From assembly GCA_034769895.1 (NCBI GenBank), contig JAWRYS010000708.1, positions 1 to 64,000 on the forward strand: a stretch of 64,000 nucleotides of DNA. Reading direction: 5' to 3'. The notes below the pieces were generated by a model. It saw only the letters and a program-made list of their open reading frames with translations, made no database searches and was not told where the DNA came from. Positions 33,610 to 46,433 of this stretch are shown in pieces. The stretch is from Magicicada septendecula (lineage: Eukaryota > Arthropoda > Insecta > Hemiptera > Cicadidae). Position numbers and translations under genes: made by a program. Each line of letters begins with the position of its first letter. Position 1 is the first letter of the stretch.

Positions 33610-35700
33610 TTAACCGCTTCTTCTTACCTTTCTGTGACGGACTTTGGGTACTCGTTCCTTTCGGACTCCACTCTCTGAGAAACTATCTCGTGTTGAGCTG
33701 TACTGACTGGTTTCTTCGGAATCAGAATCAAGGCAACTTACTTCCCTACTTTCACCTCGATTTGGATTATGCTCCTCCTCTAACTCCTCTACTTGTCTTT
33801 CTTCCAATACTTCCTTCTTTTCCTCCTCTTCTACAATTTCCCCTTTTTCATCCCCATAATCCAAATCACCATCACGACACTGCACATCCTCAGCATCTTC
33901 CAGTTGCTCCTGTGATCCATCTTCAACCGCATCTTCGCCCAGATCCTCACCAATTTCTTCATCACGCTCGTCACCAGTTCCTTCACAAACTTCTTCACTA
34001 ACCTCTTCTACAATCTCATTTTCCTCAACACGTTCATCATCAACATCATCGCCATCACCTCCACTACCACCATCCGAACACTGCACATCTTCATCCTCTA
34101 GTTGCTCACCTGGTCCGCCTGAAACTTCTTTCCGTTCCTCGGAATCCTCAACACTACTTACAGAAGGCGTCTGCACATCTTCACACACTACATCATTCTC
34201 ACTCACACACTCCACGACGCTGCCGCCAAATTCCTCCTCAACTTCTACCTCATCTACTTCTACCACACTTGCAGCATGGACATCCCCTTGTCCACCCGCA
34301 ACCTCAGAAACACTTGCAGCATGGGCATCCCTGTGTCCATCCGCAAACTCAGACTCTTCAGTCTCCCTAACACCTATAACTATACTTCCCTGTGCAGCAT
34401 CCGCAGACCGCTCTTCTGCCTCTTCTGTCGATTCCACTCCTTCACCACTTTCAGCAACTACAACGTCCTCAACATTTTCCACCCTGGAATCCAGCTGTCC
34501 AGGTTCATGTGCAATGACTAAATTAATTTCTACTGGCGATGGTAAAGCTACACCATCAAGTGACTTCTCATATCCCTGCGTAGGCGATGATGATGTTACA
34601 GGATCTGGATCCCTCACGAACCGAGATGGAGACACCGGAACAAATTCTGCGGCATCTGGATTCAACCATGACGTCCTCTTCGAGTCCTGTAACTCAGTAT
34701 TAACTGACGTGTTCTTAGGCTCTTGTATTGATCCACAGAAGTTATTCCGCTTTTCTTCTTCTGCTTCACCTTCTTCATCCACTACTCTCTTAGGCACTTG
34801 TACTTCCTCTGGAACATTTAAAGTGTCCTTTTTCTCCGAATAGGAATAACGCCTTGCTACCGGCTCCCTACTTGCCGATGTTGGTTTACTAATATACTTT
34901 CTTCTTCCCCTGTTAATTTCATACTTCTTTGTTTTTGGTGCTGTAGCTGTTGTTACCGTCTTCTCACTTGCCACCCCCTTGTAGCCTCCATTACTTCCGG
35001 AATATTCAGTTTTTCTGACAGTCTCTTGTGTTCTCCTCCAACCGCCATGTTTGTCCTTTTTACCTCTTCCTAACAAACCACTGGAGTATTGGACATCTGT
35101 AGCAGCCCTTTCCCGGGACTCATCAATCTCCTGGACCATTCTGGAAACCACACACAGCCGTTCAAGGTCCGCAAAACAACGTGGACGGTCCGCGAATATC
35201 AAACGAGATCTCTCTTGGGGATTCAGTCCTTCCAGAATTGCTTGTATAACTTCTGTCTCGGGCAACCCCAACCTTAACACCCGGGCAGCTTTCCGTATAT
35301 CGTGCACGAAATCCCCTAACGCCTCTCCGTTGGCCTGTAGGCGATAGAATAACTCAAACTTAAGCTGGGCACGTCGTCGAATGGGTAGGAAGAAGTTCAA
35401 CACCTCCCCATGGAAAGCTTCAACACTGCCACCCCGACGCAGAGTGTTGGTGACCAGCTCAGCCAACGGACCCCGGCAATACGGGTATATAAGAGACAAG
35501 ACCTCCCCATCGGACACCCCCGGGAAATCTGCCAACTGCAGCACCAGGTCCAAGAAAACCAGCAGCTGGTCCTCATCAACTCCATTCACCACTGAAAATT
35601 TCTGGAGAACGCCTGAAATGGGATGGGGCAACTTCTGATAGCATACCGCTGCCAGAATTACACAATTCACAATACACAACAACAAAACATAAATTCCCAC
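33610..35700 (-). CDS. gag of the retrotransposon array, copy 1 (looks whole, fossil)
   Basis: A 696-codon open frame. Residues 1-20 are hydrophobic (GIYVLLLCIVNCVILAAV), unusual for a Gag. Residues about 30-195 resemble a retrotransposon capsid domain: YCRGPLAELV, FFLPIRRRAQLKFELFYRLQ, DFVHDIRKAARVLRL, AILEGLNPQERSRLIFADRP. Residues about 205-310 are basic and Gly/Ser/Arg-rich, where a zinc knuckle would normally lie; no CCHC knuckle is present. The rest, about 300 residues, is strongly acidic (Glu/Asp-rich) and low in complexity, with a basic end (VPKVRHRKVRRSG). The product would form the particle shell; the acidic tail has no assigned role. It is the only sizeable gene of the internal region. 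A domesticated host gag gene is argued against by its repetition within LTR units. Confidence 0.8.
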   Translation of the reverse strand: MGIYVLLLCIVNCVILAAVCYQKLPHPISGVLQKFSVVNGVDEDQLLVFLDLVLQLADFPGVSDGEVLSLIYPYCRGPLAELVTNTLRRGGSVEAFHGEVLNFFLPIRRRAQLKFELFYRLQANGEALGDFVHDIRKAARVLRLGLPETEVIQAILEGLNPQERSRLIFADRPRCFADLERLCVVSRMVQEIDESRERAATDVQYSSGLLGRGKKDKHGGWRRTQETVRKTEYSGSNGGYKGVASEKTVTTATAPKTKKYEINRGRRKYISKPTSASREPVARRYSYSEKKDTLNVPEEVQVPKRVVDEEGEAEEEKRNNFCGSIQEPKNTSVNTELQDSKRTSWLNPDAAEFVPVSPSRFVRDPDPVTSSSPTQGYEKSLDGVALPSPVEINLVIAHEPGQLDSRVENVEDVVVAESGEGVESTEEAEERSADAAQGSIVIGVRETEESEFADGHRDAHAASVSEVAGGQGDVHAASVVEVDEVEVEEEFGGSVVECVSENDVVCEDVQTPSVSSVEDSEERKEVSGGPGEQLEDEDVQCSDGGSGGDGDDVDDERVEENEIVEEVSEEVCEGTGDERDEEIGEDLGEDAVEDGSQEQLEDAEDVQCRDGDLDYGDEKGEIVEEEEKKEVLEERQVEELEEEHNPNRGESREVSCLDSDSEETSQYSSTRDSFSESGVRKERVPKVRHRKVRRSG

Positions 35701-36323
35701 GAAACACCTAACCTAAACATGACTTACAAAACATAGTCACAAAAACAGAAAAAACTCAAGTACTATCCTTCCTTTGAGCGACCCCCGGGTTCTCTAGCGC
35801 TGCGGAGACCTGGCCTACTCCTGAACCACCTATTAACACCACAGAAGGAAACAAGCAACAACCAACAAATACCTAACATACATAACACCAAACACCAATC
35901 CGACACACACGTCTCACCAACACATAACTAGCAATCATAAACTAGTATCAAATTCCGAAACCTCGCAACACAGGAATTAAGTCGGTGTCGGTACCGACTT
36001 CCGATCGGGCCATACCGCATCCTGCTAATGCCACACGCTGTAATTCGCCCTCGAATTACTAATATTCTATCACCCAGGCAACGCTTGAGACCCCCCGGCA
36101 GTTCAACATCTCAAATTTTCCAACCACGAATACCTGCCCCGTGGTGCGATCAGACTCACAAGTTAAGCAACCTAACAATTATACATACGCATACACCTAT
36201 AGAACAATAACATGACATACATTAGCCTATGTTTTAATTCGGTGATTTCTAAAATTTCACCCAAGTATTTCCGAGTTTGCAAGCCCCGTCACACCCAAGG
36301 ACCCAAGGTTCAACCTAGAATCA

Positions 36324-36340
36324 ACCACGCTCTGCTACCA
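36324..36340 (-). promoter_or_regulatory. Primer-binding site, unit 1
   Basis: On the element strand, two bases after the LTR, lies tggtagcagagcgtggt. Its first 11-12 bases are complementary to the 3' end of eukaryotic initiator tRNA-Met (ending CUCUGCUACCA). Confidence 0.85.
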
Positions 36341-36342
36341 TT

Positions 36343-36384
36343 TGTAACCCCTCTTTTATTTTCATGCCTTAGAAAAAAAATAAC

Positions 36385-36420
<36 letters not shown>

Positions 36421-38982
36421 AAAGAGAGGCCACGTCGGTAAACAGTAATAACCATCTTTTATTCTTGCCCCATAATACATTACATGCATCTATCAGTTAC
36501 AAGTCCCTTGGGACACAACTATAACAACAAGCTTGATAAATAAATAATCTCAGTTTCAATAAGGCCATTTCAATTCATCCCATATATATATATATATCAA
36601 TCTGGTTCCTTAAATTATATAAATAAACAACATATATCGGGGAACATCCTATAAATTATATAAATTCCCCCCCCCTGAATAACACTTAACACTAACATCA
36701 CATATTGAAACATAGAGACACATATACATATAATATCACCACAATAAAACTCATGTTCGACCTGGCAGACAGCCTGTATATTCTATAAAGCCCCCCCAAA
36801 ACCTGCAATCACAAATCTAAGCTTCCAGCCACAGTTGTAATTAATTCAATAAAAAAAACCCACAACCCCTTGACTCCATTAAAAATGAAACCAAAAAAAT
36901 TTTAAAAAACCGAAAGGATAATGATGACTAAAAACTGCGAGATGAGAGTGGCCTGGCAGCCCATATGAATTTATAACATCTAAGAAATTGTATATTATAA
37001 GTATATGAAAATCTTTAAATTTCCTTGAACTGTATACAAGTGGTAAACCCTTATCACTTAAGTTTAAACAACTGGCATAATTTTACAAAATGTTAAATCT
37101 TGTGTTACAAATATAGATGTATCCATATATCAGGAATTTGTTCTTTAATCATAATGCTTTAATTAAACAGACAGGTCCAGCAAGCAAGTCAGAACCTAAG
37201 TTACAATAATCAGTACCACCAGTATGATTTTACAATCTCAAAAATTATTAGTATATGCCCACAAAAAAAAAAAAAAAAATTTTAATATCAGACATCTGTG
37301 TATAATTAAATTCAAAGTAACAGCATGTTGTATTCTAGCAGCTGTGGAAGTGTGCCAGCATGTGCCAGACCAGGTAAGACAGGTATCAGGCCTGCATGAA
37401 ACGGTACCAACGTGTGCCTAACTTGTGTAAAAAAAACTATGTAAATATTAACACCCGAAAACAGCCAGAAAAACGAAACCCCCATCCCTTAAATGCAGAA
37501 AATTAATAAAATATGAACCCCGTCCTGAACCAGCCGGTTCAGAATCAAGCAACACATGACTTGAACTCAGATTGAAAGAAATAAAAACTCTAACGGCCTT
37601 TGCATAAAAGTCTATGAAAGCAGCAAAAATAAGCTCTGGCACGCTCCCCCAGTGCAGCACACAATTACAATAATAGTACGTTATAGTTATAGAATAATTT
37701 TATAATAGTTATAATAATGTTCATAGTGAATGTCCTGTTGACACACCCTTGACCGGATCGTCTAGCAGCGTAAGCACATGGTTTTAAAAAAAACAATTTG
37801 TAACACGGATGTACTGCGGGCCAGGCCAACGAAAAATAATAATAGAGTTTATATCACCTCAATTGCAGCAGTAGAGTTACATCTTTACAGTTGGTTAGCA
37901 AGCTCCCTCCTCGGAACAGAGAGTGTCGGGTGGTTCATGACTGGTGAAGGCGGCAGTACACCAGCTGAGGCCACGTCTCCGTCTAGGTACGAGAACCCTA
38001 AGGATTCACAAAGGATTAGAAATACTGTTCACTAAAATTTGCACCCTAGTCAAAGGTATTAAACATCAGAACGGGGCTCCCGACCAACTCAAGATAAATG
38101 CATAAAAGTTGTTGTTTTTTTTTTTGAAAATTGCCTGAGGAGTAATTAAGTCTTCAAGGTAATTATGAACTCATAAGAAAAATAATAAAATGTGCATAGT
38201 GAAGCAACACTCGCACCAGATTTAACAAGTGCCGGCATAATCAAACAGGTTGGACCCGCTTCACCACGTGGCGACACAAATATCGTAATTTGTCAGAAAA
38301 TGACCACACTAAAGGCCCTTACAGTTACACACAATTAAAAGAGTCATAGTATTTCATCTAAGGGTGGTCTCACAATTTACTTTCAACTGCAATAATTAAA
38401 GAAAAAGACACTCTTCCGGTCCAGTGCGTGTTCATGTATAACCAACACGATTCAACTCTGTCTATACGTACTTGCTTTAGTTATAATTTTATACAACAAT
38501 TGAACAAATGATTAACAGTGATTATTGTACGATAATTAAAAGAATTACTGGCTGTATGTACTGAAACATCAATTAATTTTCTTACCCTACACACACACGT
38601 CTGATCGCAACACGTGCATTCTACTCTCGCATTCGGCTGAATATATTTGAGTTTAATTATTCCCTTACTATTCAATCATTTTATAGCATACTGTAAATCA
38701 CTCACCGGGAAGTCTCGAAAAATTAGCCTGCCATCAAGACGAGAAGAAAATTACCCAAGTAGACTGTCCAAGGTAGAGAGCTTGTTGATTCAGTCAAAGT
38801 CTGCGTCGAACTAACTGGTACAGCCACAACGCAACAAACAGCAAACTTCGATGCGAGATAGCGCGCGCTGTCTAACAGCGCCTTGCCAATATCGTCGCTC
38901 TAACCGACATTAATACTCGAGTTTATTATTAAAAAAAAATTTATTATACCTTAGATTGCCGGGTTATGCAAACACCGGCACA
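36343..38982 (-). repeat. LTR 2
   Basis: 2640 bp, nearly identical to LTRs 1 and 3. It serves both as the 5' LTR of the internal region on its left and as the 3' LTR of the one on its right. Confidence 0.9.
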
Positions 38983-40022
38983 CCCCCACCCCAAAAGGGC
39001 AACCTGGTTGCCCCACACTTGAACTCAGGGAGGGTACCCTGCAGTGTACCCCCTTCCAAGGTGATCCTAGTGGTCCTTGCTCTCAGGACAGAGGAACCTC
39101 ACAACTGCGGCCATCCTCATACGACCCTCTCCGCCATGTCAACCCCACGGGACCGCCCCAACACGTCACCCTCTCCGGTGACCATCACCTACTCCCACCG
39201 GTCCCACTATCATACCCGTCCGAAGACCAAACAAGGTATCACCCACCTTGGTATGTGAGTGACCGTACAACCTCTCGTCCATCTCTTGGACCGACCAGCC
39301 ATATCCACCAACAAGGCATCTCCATCCTTGCCATATGGCTGGCCCACATCCCTACACTAGGGCGGACGGCCCCGCTTAGCCCGCCAGAGAAGACCGCATA
39401 GAGGGCACGCGAACATCCATCTCTACTTTTACTTAACCTTTTGTTCACACACCATGACTAGCAAGGGGGTTTCACTTCTCTGCTGACGTCGATACACAAT
39501 ATATATACAACCCTCTCTCTCAACAAAAACACCAGGGAAAACAACCGGTGAATGCGGCATGGACCGACCCTACAATGATCAACAAACTAATTCAACCACT
39601 ATTAACAACGAAACAACAGCACATAACTTCTCATCTTACTTTTAGAACAGGGGAAACTGACGATCTCCAAGACCACGACAAATCTAAGGGCACTCTCCAA
39701 CTCTCTAACTTTCTCCATGATAACCTTCCAGAACAGGGGAAACTGACAATCTCGAGGACCACAATCTAATCACTTTCGGCAAGGTTCTCTAACTCCTTAT
39801 TGATAGGTTTTTTTTTTTACCCCAAAGGAGGGGGGTAGGAAAATCGGGAAGATGAAAAGGCCAAGGATCATTGAAAGGTCAATAGCCAGGACTAAGGGTA
39901 AGGACATGATTCCCTCCGAAAAGGAGAATGACTGGAGAAAACCAAGGCTCGCGTGGGCAGGGGCGCAACCCTGAAGTAGACGAACACCACTGGGACTGTG
40001 GGGAACATCTACCCGCTACCCG

Positions 40023-42113
40023 TTAACCGCTTCTTCTTACCTTTCTGTGACGGACTTTGGGTACTCGTTCCTTTCGGACTCCACTCTCTGAGAAACTATC
40101 TCGTGTTGAGCTGTACTGACTGGTTTCTTCGGAATCAGAATCAAGGCAACTTACTTCCCTACTTTCACCTCGATTTGGATTATGCTCCTCCTCTAACTCC
40201 TCTACTTGTCTTTCTTCCAATACTTCCTTCTTTTCCTCCTCTTCTACAATTTCCCCTTTTTCATCCCCATAATCCAAATCACCATCACGACACTGCACAT
40301 CCTCAGCATCTTCCAGTTGCTCCTGTGATCCATCTTCAACCGCATCTTCGCCCAGATCCTCACCAATTTCTTCATCACGCTCGTCACCAGTTCCTTCACA
40401 AACTTCTTCACTAACCTCTTCTACAATCTCATTTTCCTCAACACGTTCATCATCAACATCATCGCCATCACCTCCACTACCACCATCCGAACACTGCACA
40501 TCTTCATCCTCTAGTTGCTCACCTGGTCCGCCTGAAACTTCTTTCCGTTCCTCGGAATCCTCAACACTACTTACAGAAGGCGTCTGCACATCTTCACACA
40601 CTACATCATTCTCACTCACACACTCCACGACGCTGCCGCCAAATTCCTCCTCAACTTCTACCTCATCTACTTCTACCACACTTGCAGCATGGACATCCCC
40701 TTGTCCACCCGCAACCTCAGAAACACTTGCAGCATGGGCATCCCTGTGTCCATCCGCAAACTCAGACTCTTCAGTCTCCCTAACACCTATAACTATACTT
40801 CCCTGTGCAGCATCCGCAGACCGCTCTTCTGCCTCTTCTGTCGATTCCACTCCTTCACCACTTTCAGCAACTACAACGTCCTCAACATTTTCCACCCTGG
40901 AATCCAGCTGTCCAGGTTCATGTGCAATGACTAAATTAATTTCTACTGGCGATGGTAAAGCTACACCATCAAGTGACTTCTCATATCCCTGCGTAGGCGA
41001 TGATGATGTTACAGGATCTGGATCCCTCACGAACCGAGATGGAGACACCGGAACAAATTCTGCGGCATCTGGATTCAACCATGACGTCCTCTTCGAGTCC
41101 TGTAACTCAGTATTAACTGACGTGTTCTTAGGCTCTTGTATTGATCCACAGAAGTTATTCCGCTTTTCTTCTTCTGCTTCACCTTCTTCATCCACTACTC
41201 TCTTAGGCACTTGTACTTCCTCTGGAACATTTAAAGTGTCCTTTTTCTCCGAATAGGAATAACGCCTTGCTACCGGCTCCCTACTTGCCGATGTTGGTTT
41301 ACTAATATACTTTCTTCTTCCCCTGTTAATTTCATACTTCTTTGTTTTTTGTGCTGTAGCTGTTGTTACCGTCTTCTCACTTGCCACCCCCTTGTAGCCT
41401 CCATTACTTCCGGAATATTCAGTTTTTCTGACAGTCTCTTGTGTTCTCCTCCAACCGCCATGTTTGTCCTTTTTACCTCTTCCTAACAAACCACTGGAGT
41501 ATTGGACATCTGTAGCAGCCCTTTCCCGGGACTCATCAATCTCCTGGACCATTCTGGAAACCACACACAGCCGTTCAAGGTCCGCAAAACAACGTGGACG
41601 GTCCGCGAATATCAAACGAGATCTCTCTTGGGGATTCAGTCCTTCCAGAATTGCTTGTATAACTTCTGTCTCGGGCAACCCCAACCTTAACACCCGGGCA
41701 GCTTTCCGTATATCGTGCACGAAATCCCCTAACGCCTCTCCGTTGGCCTGTAGGCGATAGAATAACTCAAACTTAAGCTGGGCACGTCGTCGAATGGGTA
41801 GGAAGAAGTTCAACACCTCCCCATGGAAAGCTTCAACACTGCCACCCCGACGCAGAGTGTTGGTGACCAGCTCAGCCAACGGACCCCGGCAATACGGGTA
41901 TATAAGAGACAAGACCTCCCCATCGGACACCCCCGGGAAATCTGCCAACTGCAGCACCAGGTCCAAGAAAACCAGCAGCTGGTCCTCATCAACTCCATTC
42001 ACCACTGAAAATTTCTGGAGAACGCCTGAAATGGGATGGGGCAACTTCTGATAGCATACCGCTGCCAGAATTACACAATTCACAATACACAACAACAAAA
42101 CATAAATTCCCAC
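40023..42113 (-). CDS. gag of the retrotransposon array, copy 2 (looks whole, fossil)
   Basis: Same 696-codon frame as copy 1, identical in protein except for one substitution in the basic middle region. Such near identity means either very recent duplication of the unit or gene conversion between units. Domain layout is as in copy 1. Confidence 0.8.
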   Translation of the reverse strand: MGIYVLLLCIVNCVILAAVCYQKLPHPISGVLQKFSVVNGVDEDQLLVFLDLVLQLADFPGVSDGEVLSLIYPYCRGPLAELVTNTLRRGGSVEAFHGEVLNFFLPIRRRAQLKFELFYRLQANGEALGDFVHDIRKAARVLRLGLPETEVIQAILEGLNPQERSRLIFADRPRCFADLERLCVVSRMVQEIDESRERAATDVQYSSGLLGRGKKDKHGGWRRTQETVRKTEYSGSNGGYKGVASEKTVTTATAQKTKKYEINRGRRKYISKPTSASREPVARRYSYSEKKDTLNVPEEVQVPKRVVDEEGEAEEEKRNNFCGSIQEPKNTSVNTELQDSKRTSWLNPDAAEFVPVSPSRFVRDPDPVTSSSPTQGYEKSLDGVALPSPVEINLVIAHEPGQLDSRVENVEDVVVAESGEGVESTEEAEERSADAAQGSIVIGVRETEESEFADGHRDAHAASVSEVAGGQGDVHAASVVEVDEVEVEEEFGGSVVECVSENDVVCEDVQTPSVSSVEDSEERKEVSGGPGEQLEDEDVQCSDGGSGGDGDDVDDERVEENEIVEEVSEEVCEGTGDERDEEIGEDLGEDAVEDGSQEQLEDAEDVQCRDGDLDYGDEKGEIVEEEEKKEVLEERQVEELEEEHNPNRGESREVSCLDSDSEETSQYSSTRDSFSESGVRKERVPKVRHRKVRRSG

Positions 42114-42736
42114 GAAACACCTAACCTAAACATGACTTACAAAACATAGTCACAAAAACAGAAAAAACTCAAGTACTATCCTTCCTTTGAGCGACCCCCG
42201 GGTTCTCTAGCGCTGCGGAGACCTGGCCTACTCCTGAACCACCTATTAACACCACAGAAGGAAACAAGCAACAACCAACAAATACCTAACATACATAACA
42301 CCAAACACCAATCCGACACACACGTCTCACCAACACATAACTAGCAATCATAAACTAGTATCAAATTCCGAAACCTCGCAACACAGGAATTAAGTCGGTG
42401 TCGGTACCGACTTCCGATCGGGCCATACCGCATCCTGCTAATGCCACACGCTGTAATTCGCCCTCGAATTACTAATATTCTATCACCCAGGCAACGCTTG
42501 AGACCCCCCGGCAGTTCAACATCTCAAATTTTCCAACCACGAATACCTGCCCCGTGGTGCGATCAGACTCACAAGTTAAGCAACCTAACAATTATACATA
42601 CGCATACACCTATAGAACAATAACATGACATACATTAGCCTATGTTTTAATTCGGTGATTTCTAAAATTTCACCCAAGTATTTCCGAGTTTGCAAGCCCC
42701 GTCACACCCAAGGACCCAAGGTTCAACCTAGAATCA

Positions 42737-42753
42737 ACCACGCTCTGCTACCA
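42737..42753 (-). promoter_or_regulatory. Primer-binding site, unit 2
   Basis: Identical to the site in unit 1, two bases from LTR 3. Confidence 0.85.
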
Positions 42754-42755
42754 TT

Positions 42756-42797
42756 TGTAACCCCTCTTTTATTTTCATGCCTTAGAAAAAAAATAAC

Positions 42798-42831
<34 letters not shown>

Positions 42832-45393
42832 AAAGAGAGGCCACGTCGGTAAACAGTAATAACCATCTTTTATTCTTGCCCCATAATACATTACATGCAT
42901 CTATCAGTTACAAGTCCCTTGGGACACAACTATAACAACAAGCTTGATAAATAAATAATCTCAGTTTCAATAAGGCCATTTCAATTCATCCCATATATAT
43001 ATATATATATATCAATCTGGTTCCTTAAATTATATAAATAAACAACATATATCGGGGAACATCCTATAAATTATATAAATTCCCCCCCCCTGAATAACAC
43101 TTAACACTAACATCACATATTGAAACATAGAGACACATATACATATAATATCACCACAATAAAACTCATGTTCGACCTGGCAGACAGCCTGTATATTCTA
43201 TAAAGCCCCCCCAAAACCTGCAATCACAAATCTAAGCTTCCAGCCACAGTTGTAATTAATTCAATAAAAAAAACCCACAACCCCTTGACTCCATTAAAAA
43301 TGAAACCAAAAAAATTTTAAAAAACCGAAAGGATAATGATGACTAAAAACTGCGAGATGAGAGTGGCCTGGCAGCCCATATGAATTTATAACATCTAAGA
43401 AATTGTATATTATAAGTATATGAAAATCTTTAAATTTCCTTGAACTGTATACAAGTGGTAAACCCTTATCACTTAAGTTTAAACAACTGGCATAATTTTA
43501 CAAAATGTTAAATCTTGTGTTACAAATATAGATGTATCCATATATCAGGAATTTGTTCTTTAATCATAATGCTTTAATTAAACAGACAGGTCCAGCAAGC
43601 AAGTCAGAACCTAAGTTACAATAATCAGTACCACCAGTATGATTTTACAATCTCAAAAATTATTAGTATATGCCCACAAAAAAAAAAAAAATTTTAATAT
43701 CAGACATCTGTGTATAATTAAATTCAAAGTAACAGCATGTTGTATTCTAGCAGCTGTGGAAGTGTGCCAGCATGTGCCAGACCAGGTAAGACAGGTATCA
43801 GGCCTGCATGAAACGGTACCAACGTGTGCCTAACTTGTGTAAAAAAAACTATGTAAATATTAACACCCGAAAACAGCCGGAAAAACGAAACCCCCATCCC
43901 TTAAATGCAGAAAATGAATAAAATATGAACCCCGTCCTGAACCAGCCGGTTCAGAATCAAGCAACACATGACTTGAACTCAGATTGAAAGAAATAAAAAC
44001 TCTAACGGCCTTTGCATAAAAGTCTATGAAAGCAGCAAAAATAAGCTCTGGCACGCTCCCCCAGTACAGCACACAATTACAATAATAGTACGTTATAGTT
44101 ATAGAATAATTTTATAATAGTTATAATAATGTTCATAGTGAATGTCCTGTTGACACACCCTTGACCGGATCGTCTAGCAGCGTAAGCACATGGTTTTAAA
44201 AAAAACAATTTGTAACACGGATGTACTGCGGGCCAGGCCAACGAAAAATAATAATAGAGTTTATATCACCTCAATTGCAGCAGTAGAGTTACATCTTTAC
44301 AGTTGGTTAGCAAGCTCCCTCCTCGGAACAGAGGGTGTCGGGTGGTTCATGACTGGTGAAGGCGGCAGTACACCAGCTGAGGCCACGTCTCCATCTAGGT
44401 GCGAGAACCCTAAGGATTCACAAAGGATTAGAAATACTGTTCACTAAAACTTGCACCCTAGTCAAAGGTATTAAACATCAGAACGGGGCTCCCGACCAAC
44501 TCAAGATAAATGCATAAAAGTTTTTGTTTTTTTTTTGAAAATTGCTTGAGGAGTAATTAAGTCTTCAAGGTAATTATGAACTCATAAGAAAAATAATAAA
44601 ATGTGCATAGTGAAGCAACACTCGCACCAGATTTAACAAGTGCCGGCATAATCAAACAGGTTGAACCCGCTTCACCACGTGGCGACACAAATATCGTAAT
44701 TTGTCAGAAAATGACCACACTAAAGGCCCTTACAGTTAAACACAATTAAAAGAGTCATAGTATTTCATCTAAAGGTGGTCTCACAATTTACTTTCAACTG
44801 CAATAATTAAAGAAAAAGACACTCTTCCGGTCCAGTGCGTGTTCATGTATAACCAACACGATTCAACTCTGTCTATACGTACTTGCTTTAGTTATAATTT
44901 TATACAACAATTGAACAAATGATTAACAGTGATTATTGTACGATAATTAAAAGAATTACTGGCTGTATGTACTGAAACATCAATTAATTTTCTTACCCTA
45001 CACACACACGTCTGATCGCAACACGTGCATTCTACTCTCGCATTCGGCTGAATATATTTGAGTTTAATTATTCCCTTACTATTCAATCATTTTATAGCAT
45101 ACTGTAAATCACTCACCGGGAAGTCTCGAAAAATTAGCCTGCCATCAAGACGAGAAGAAAATTACCCAAGTAGACTGTCCAAGGTAGAGAGCTTGTTGAT
45201 TCAGTCAAAGTCTGCGTCGAACTAACTGCTACAGCCACAACGCAACAAACAGCAAACTTCGATGGGAGATAGCGCGCGCTGTCTAACAGCGCCTTGCCAA
45301 TATCATCGCTCTAACCGACATTAATACTCGAGTTTATTATTAAAAAAAAATTTATTATACCTTCGATTGCCGGGTTATGCAAACACCGGCACA
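42756..45393 (-). repeat. LTR 3
   Basis: 2638 bp, shared between the second and third internal regions. A few substitutions relative to LTR 2 are visible, some of them shared with LTR 4. Confidence 0.9.
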
Positions 45394-46433
45394 CCCCCAC
45401 CCCAAAATGGCAACCTGGTTGCCCCACACTTGAACTCAGGGAGGGTACCCTGCAGTGTACCCCCTTCCAAGGTGATCCTAGTGGTCCTTGCTCTCAGGAC
45501 AGAGGAACCTTACAACTGCGGCCATCCTCATATGACCCTCTCCGCCATGTCAACCCCACGGGACCGCCCCAACATGTCACCCTCTCCGGTGACCATCACC
45601 TACTCCCACCGGTCCCACTAACATACCCGTCCGAAGACCAAACAAGGTATCACCCACCTTGGTATGTGAGTGACCGTACAACCTCTCGTCCATCTCTTGG
45701 ACCGACCAGCCATATCCACCAACAAGGCATCTCCATCCTTGCCATATGGCTGGCCCACATCCCTACACTAGGGCGGACGGCCCCGCTTAGCCCGCCAGAG
45801 AAGACCGCATAGAGGGCACGCGAACATCCATCTCTACTTTTACTTAACCTTTTGTTCACACACCATGACTAGCAAGGGGGTTTCACTTCTCTGCTGACGT
45901 CGATACACAATATATATACAACCCTCTCTCTCAACAAAAACGCCAGGGAAAACAAGCGGTGAATGCGGCATGGACCGATCCTACAATGATCAACAAACTA
46001 ATTCAACCACTATTAACAACGAAACAACAGCACATAACTTCTCATCTTACTTTTAGAACAGGGGAAACTGACGATCTCCAAGACCACGACAAATCTAAGG
46101 GCACTCTCCAACTCTCTAACTTTCTCCATGATAACCTTCCAGAACAGGGGAAACTGACAATCTCGAGGACCACAATCTAATCACTTTCGGCAAGGTTCTC
46201 TAACTCCTTATTGATAGGTTTTTTATTTTACCCCAAAGGAGGGGGGTAGGAAAATCGGGAAGATGAAAAGGCCAAGGATCATTGAAAGGTCAATAGCCAG
46301 GACTAAGGGTAAGGACATGATTCCCTCCGAAAAGGAGAATGACTGGAGAAAACCAAGGCTCGCGTGGGCAGGGGCGCAACCCTGAAGTAGACGAACACCA
46401 CTGGGACTGTGGGGAACATCTACCCGCTACCCG

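Noticed and set aside
33585-34521. Plus-strand open frames of 138 and 81 codons opposite gag, repeated in each unit
   Set aside because: They mirror the acidic, Glu/Asp-rich gag codons on the other strand (rich in Pro, Leu, His, Ser) and have no independent motif.
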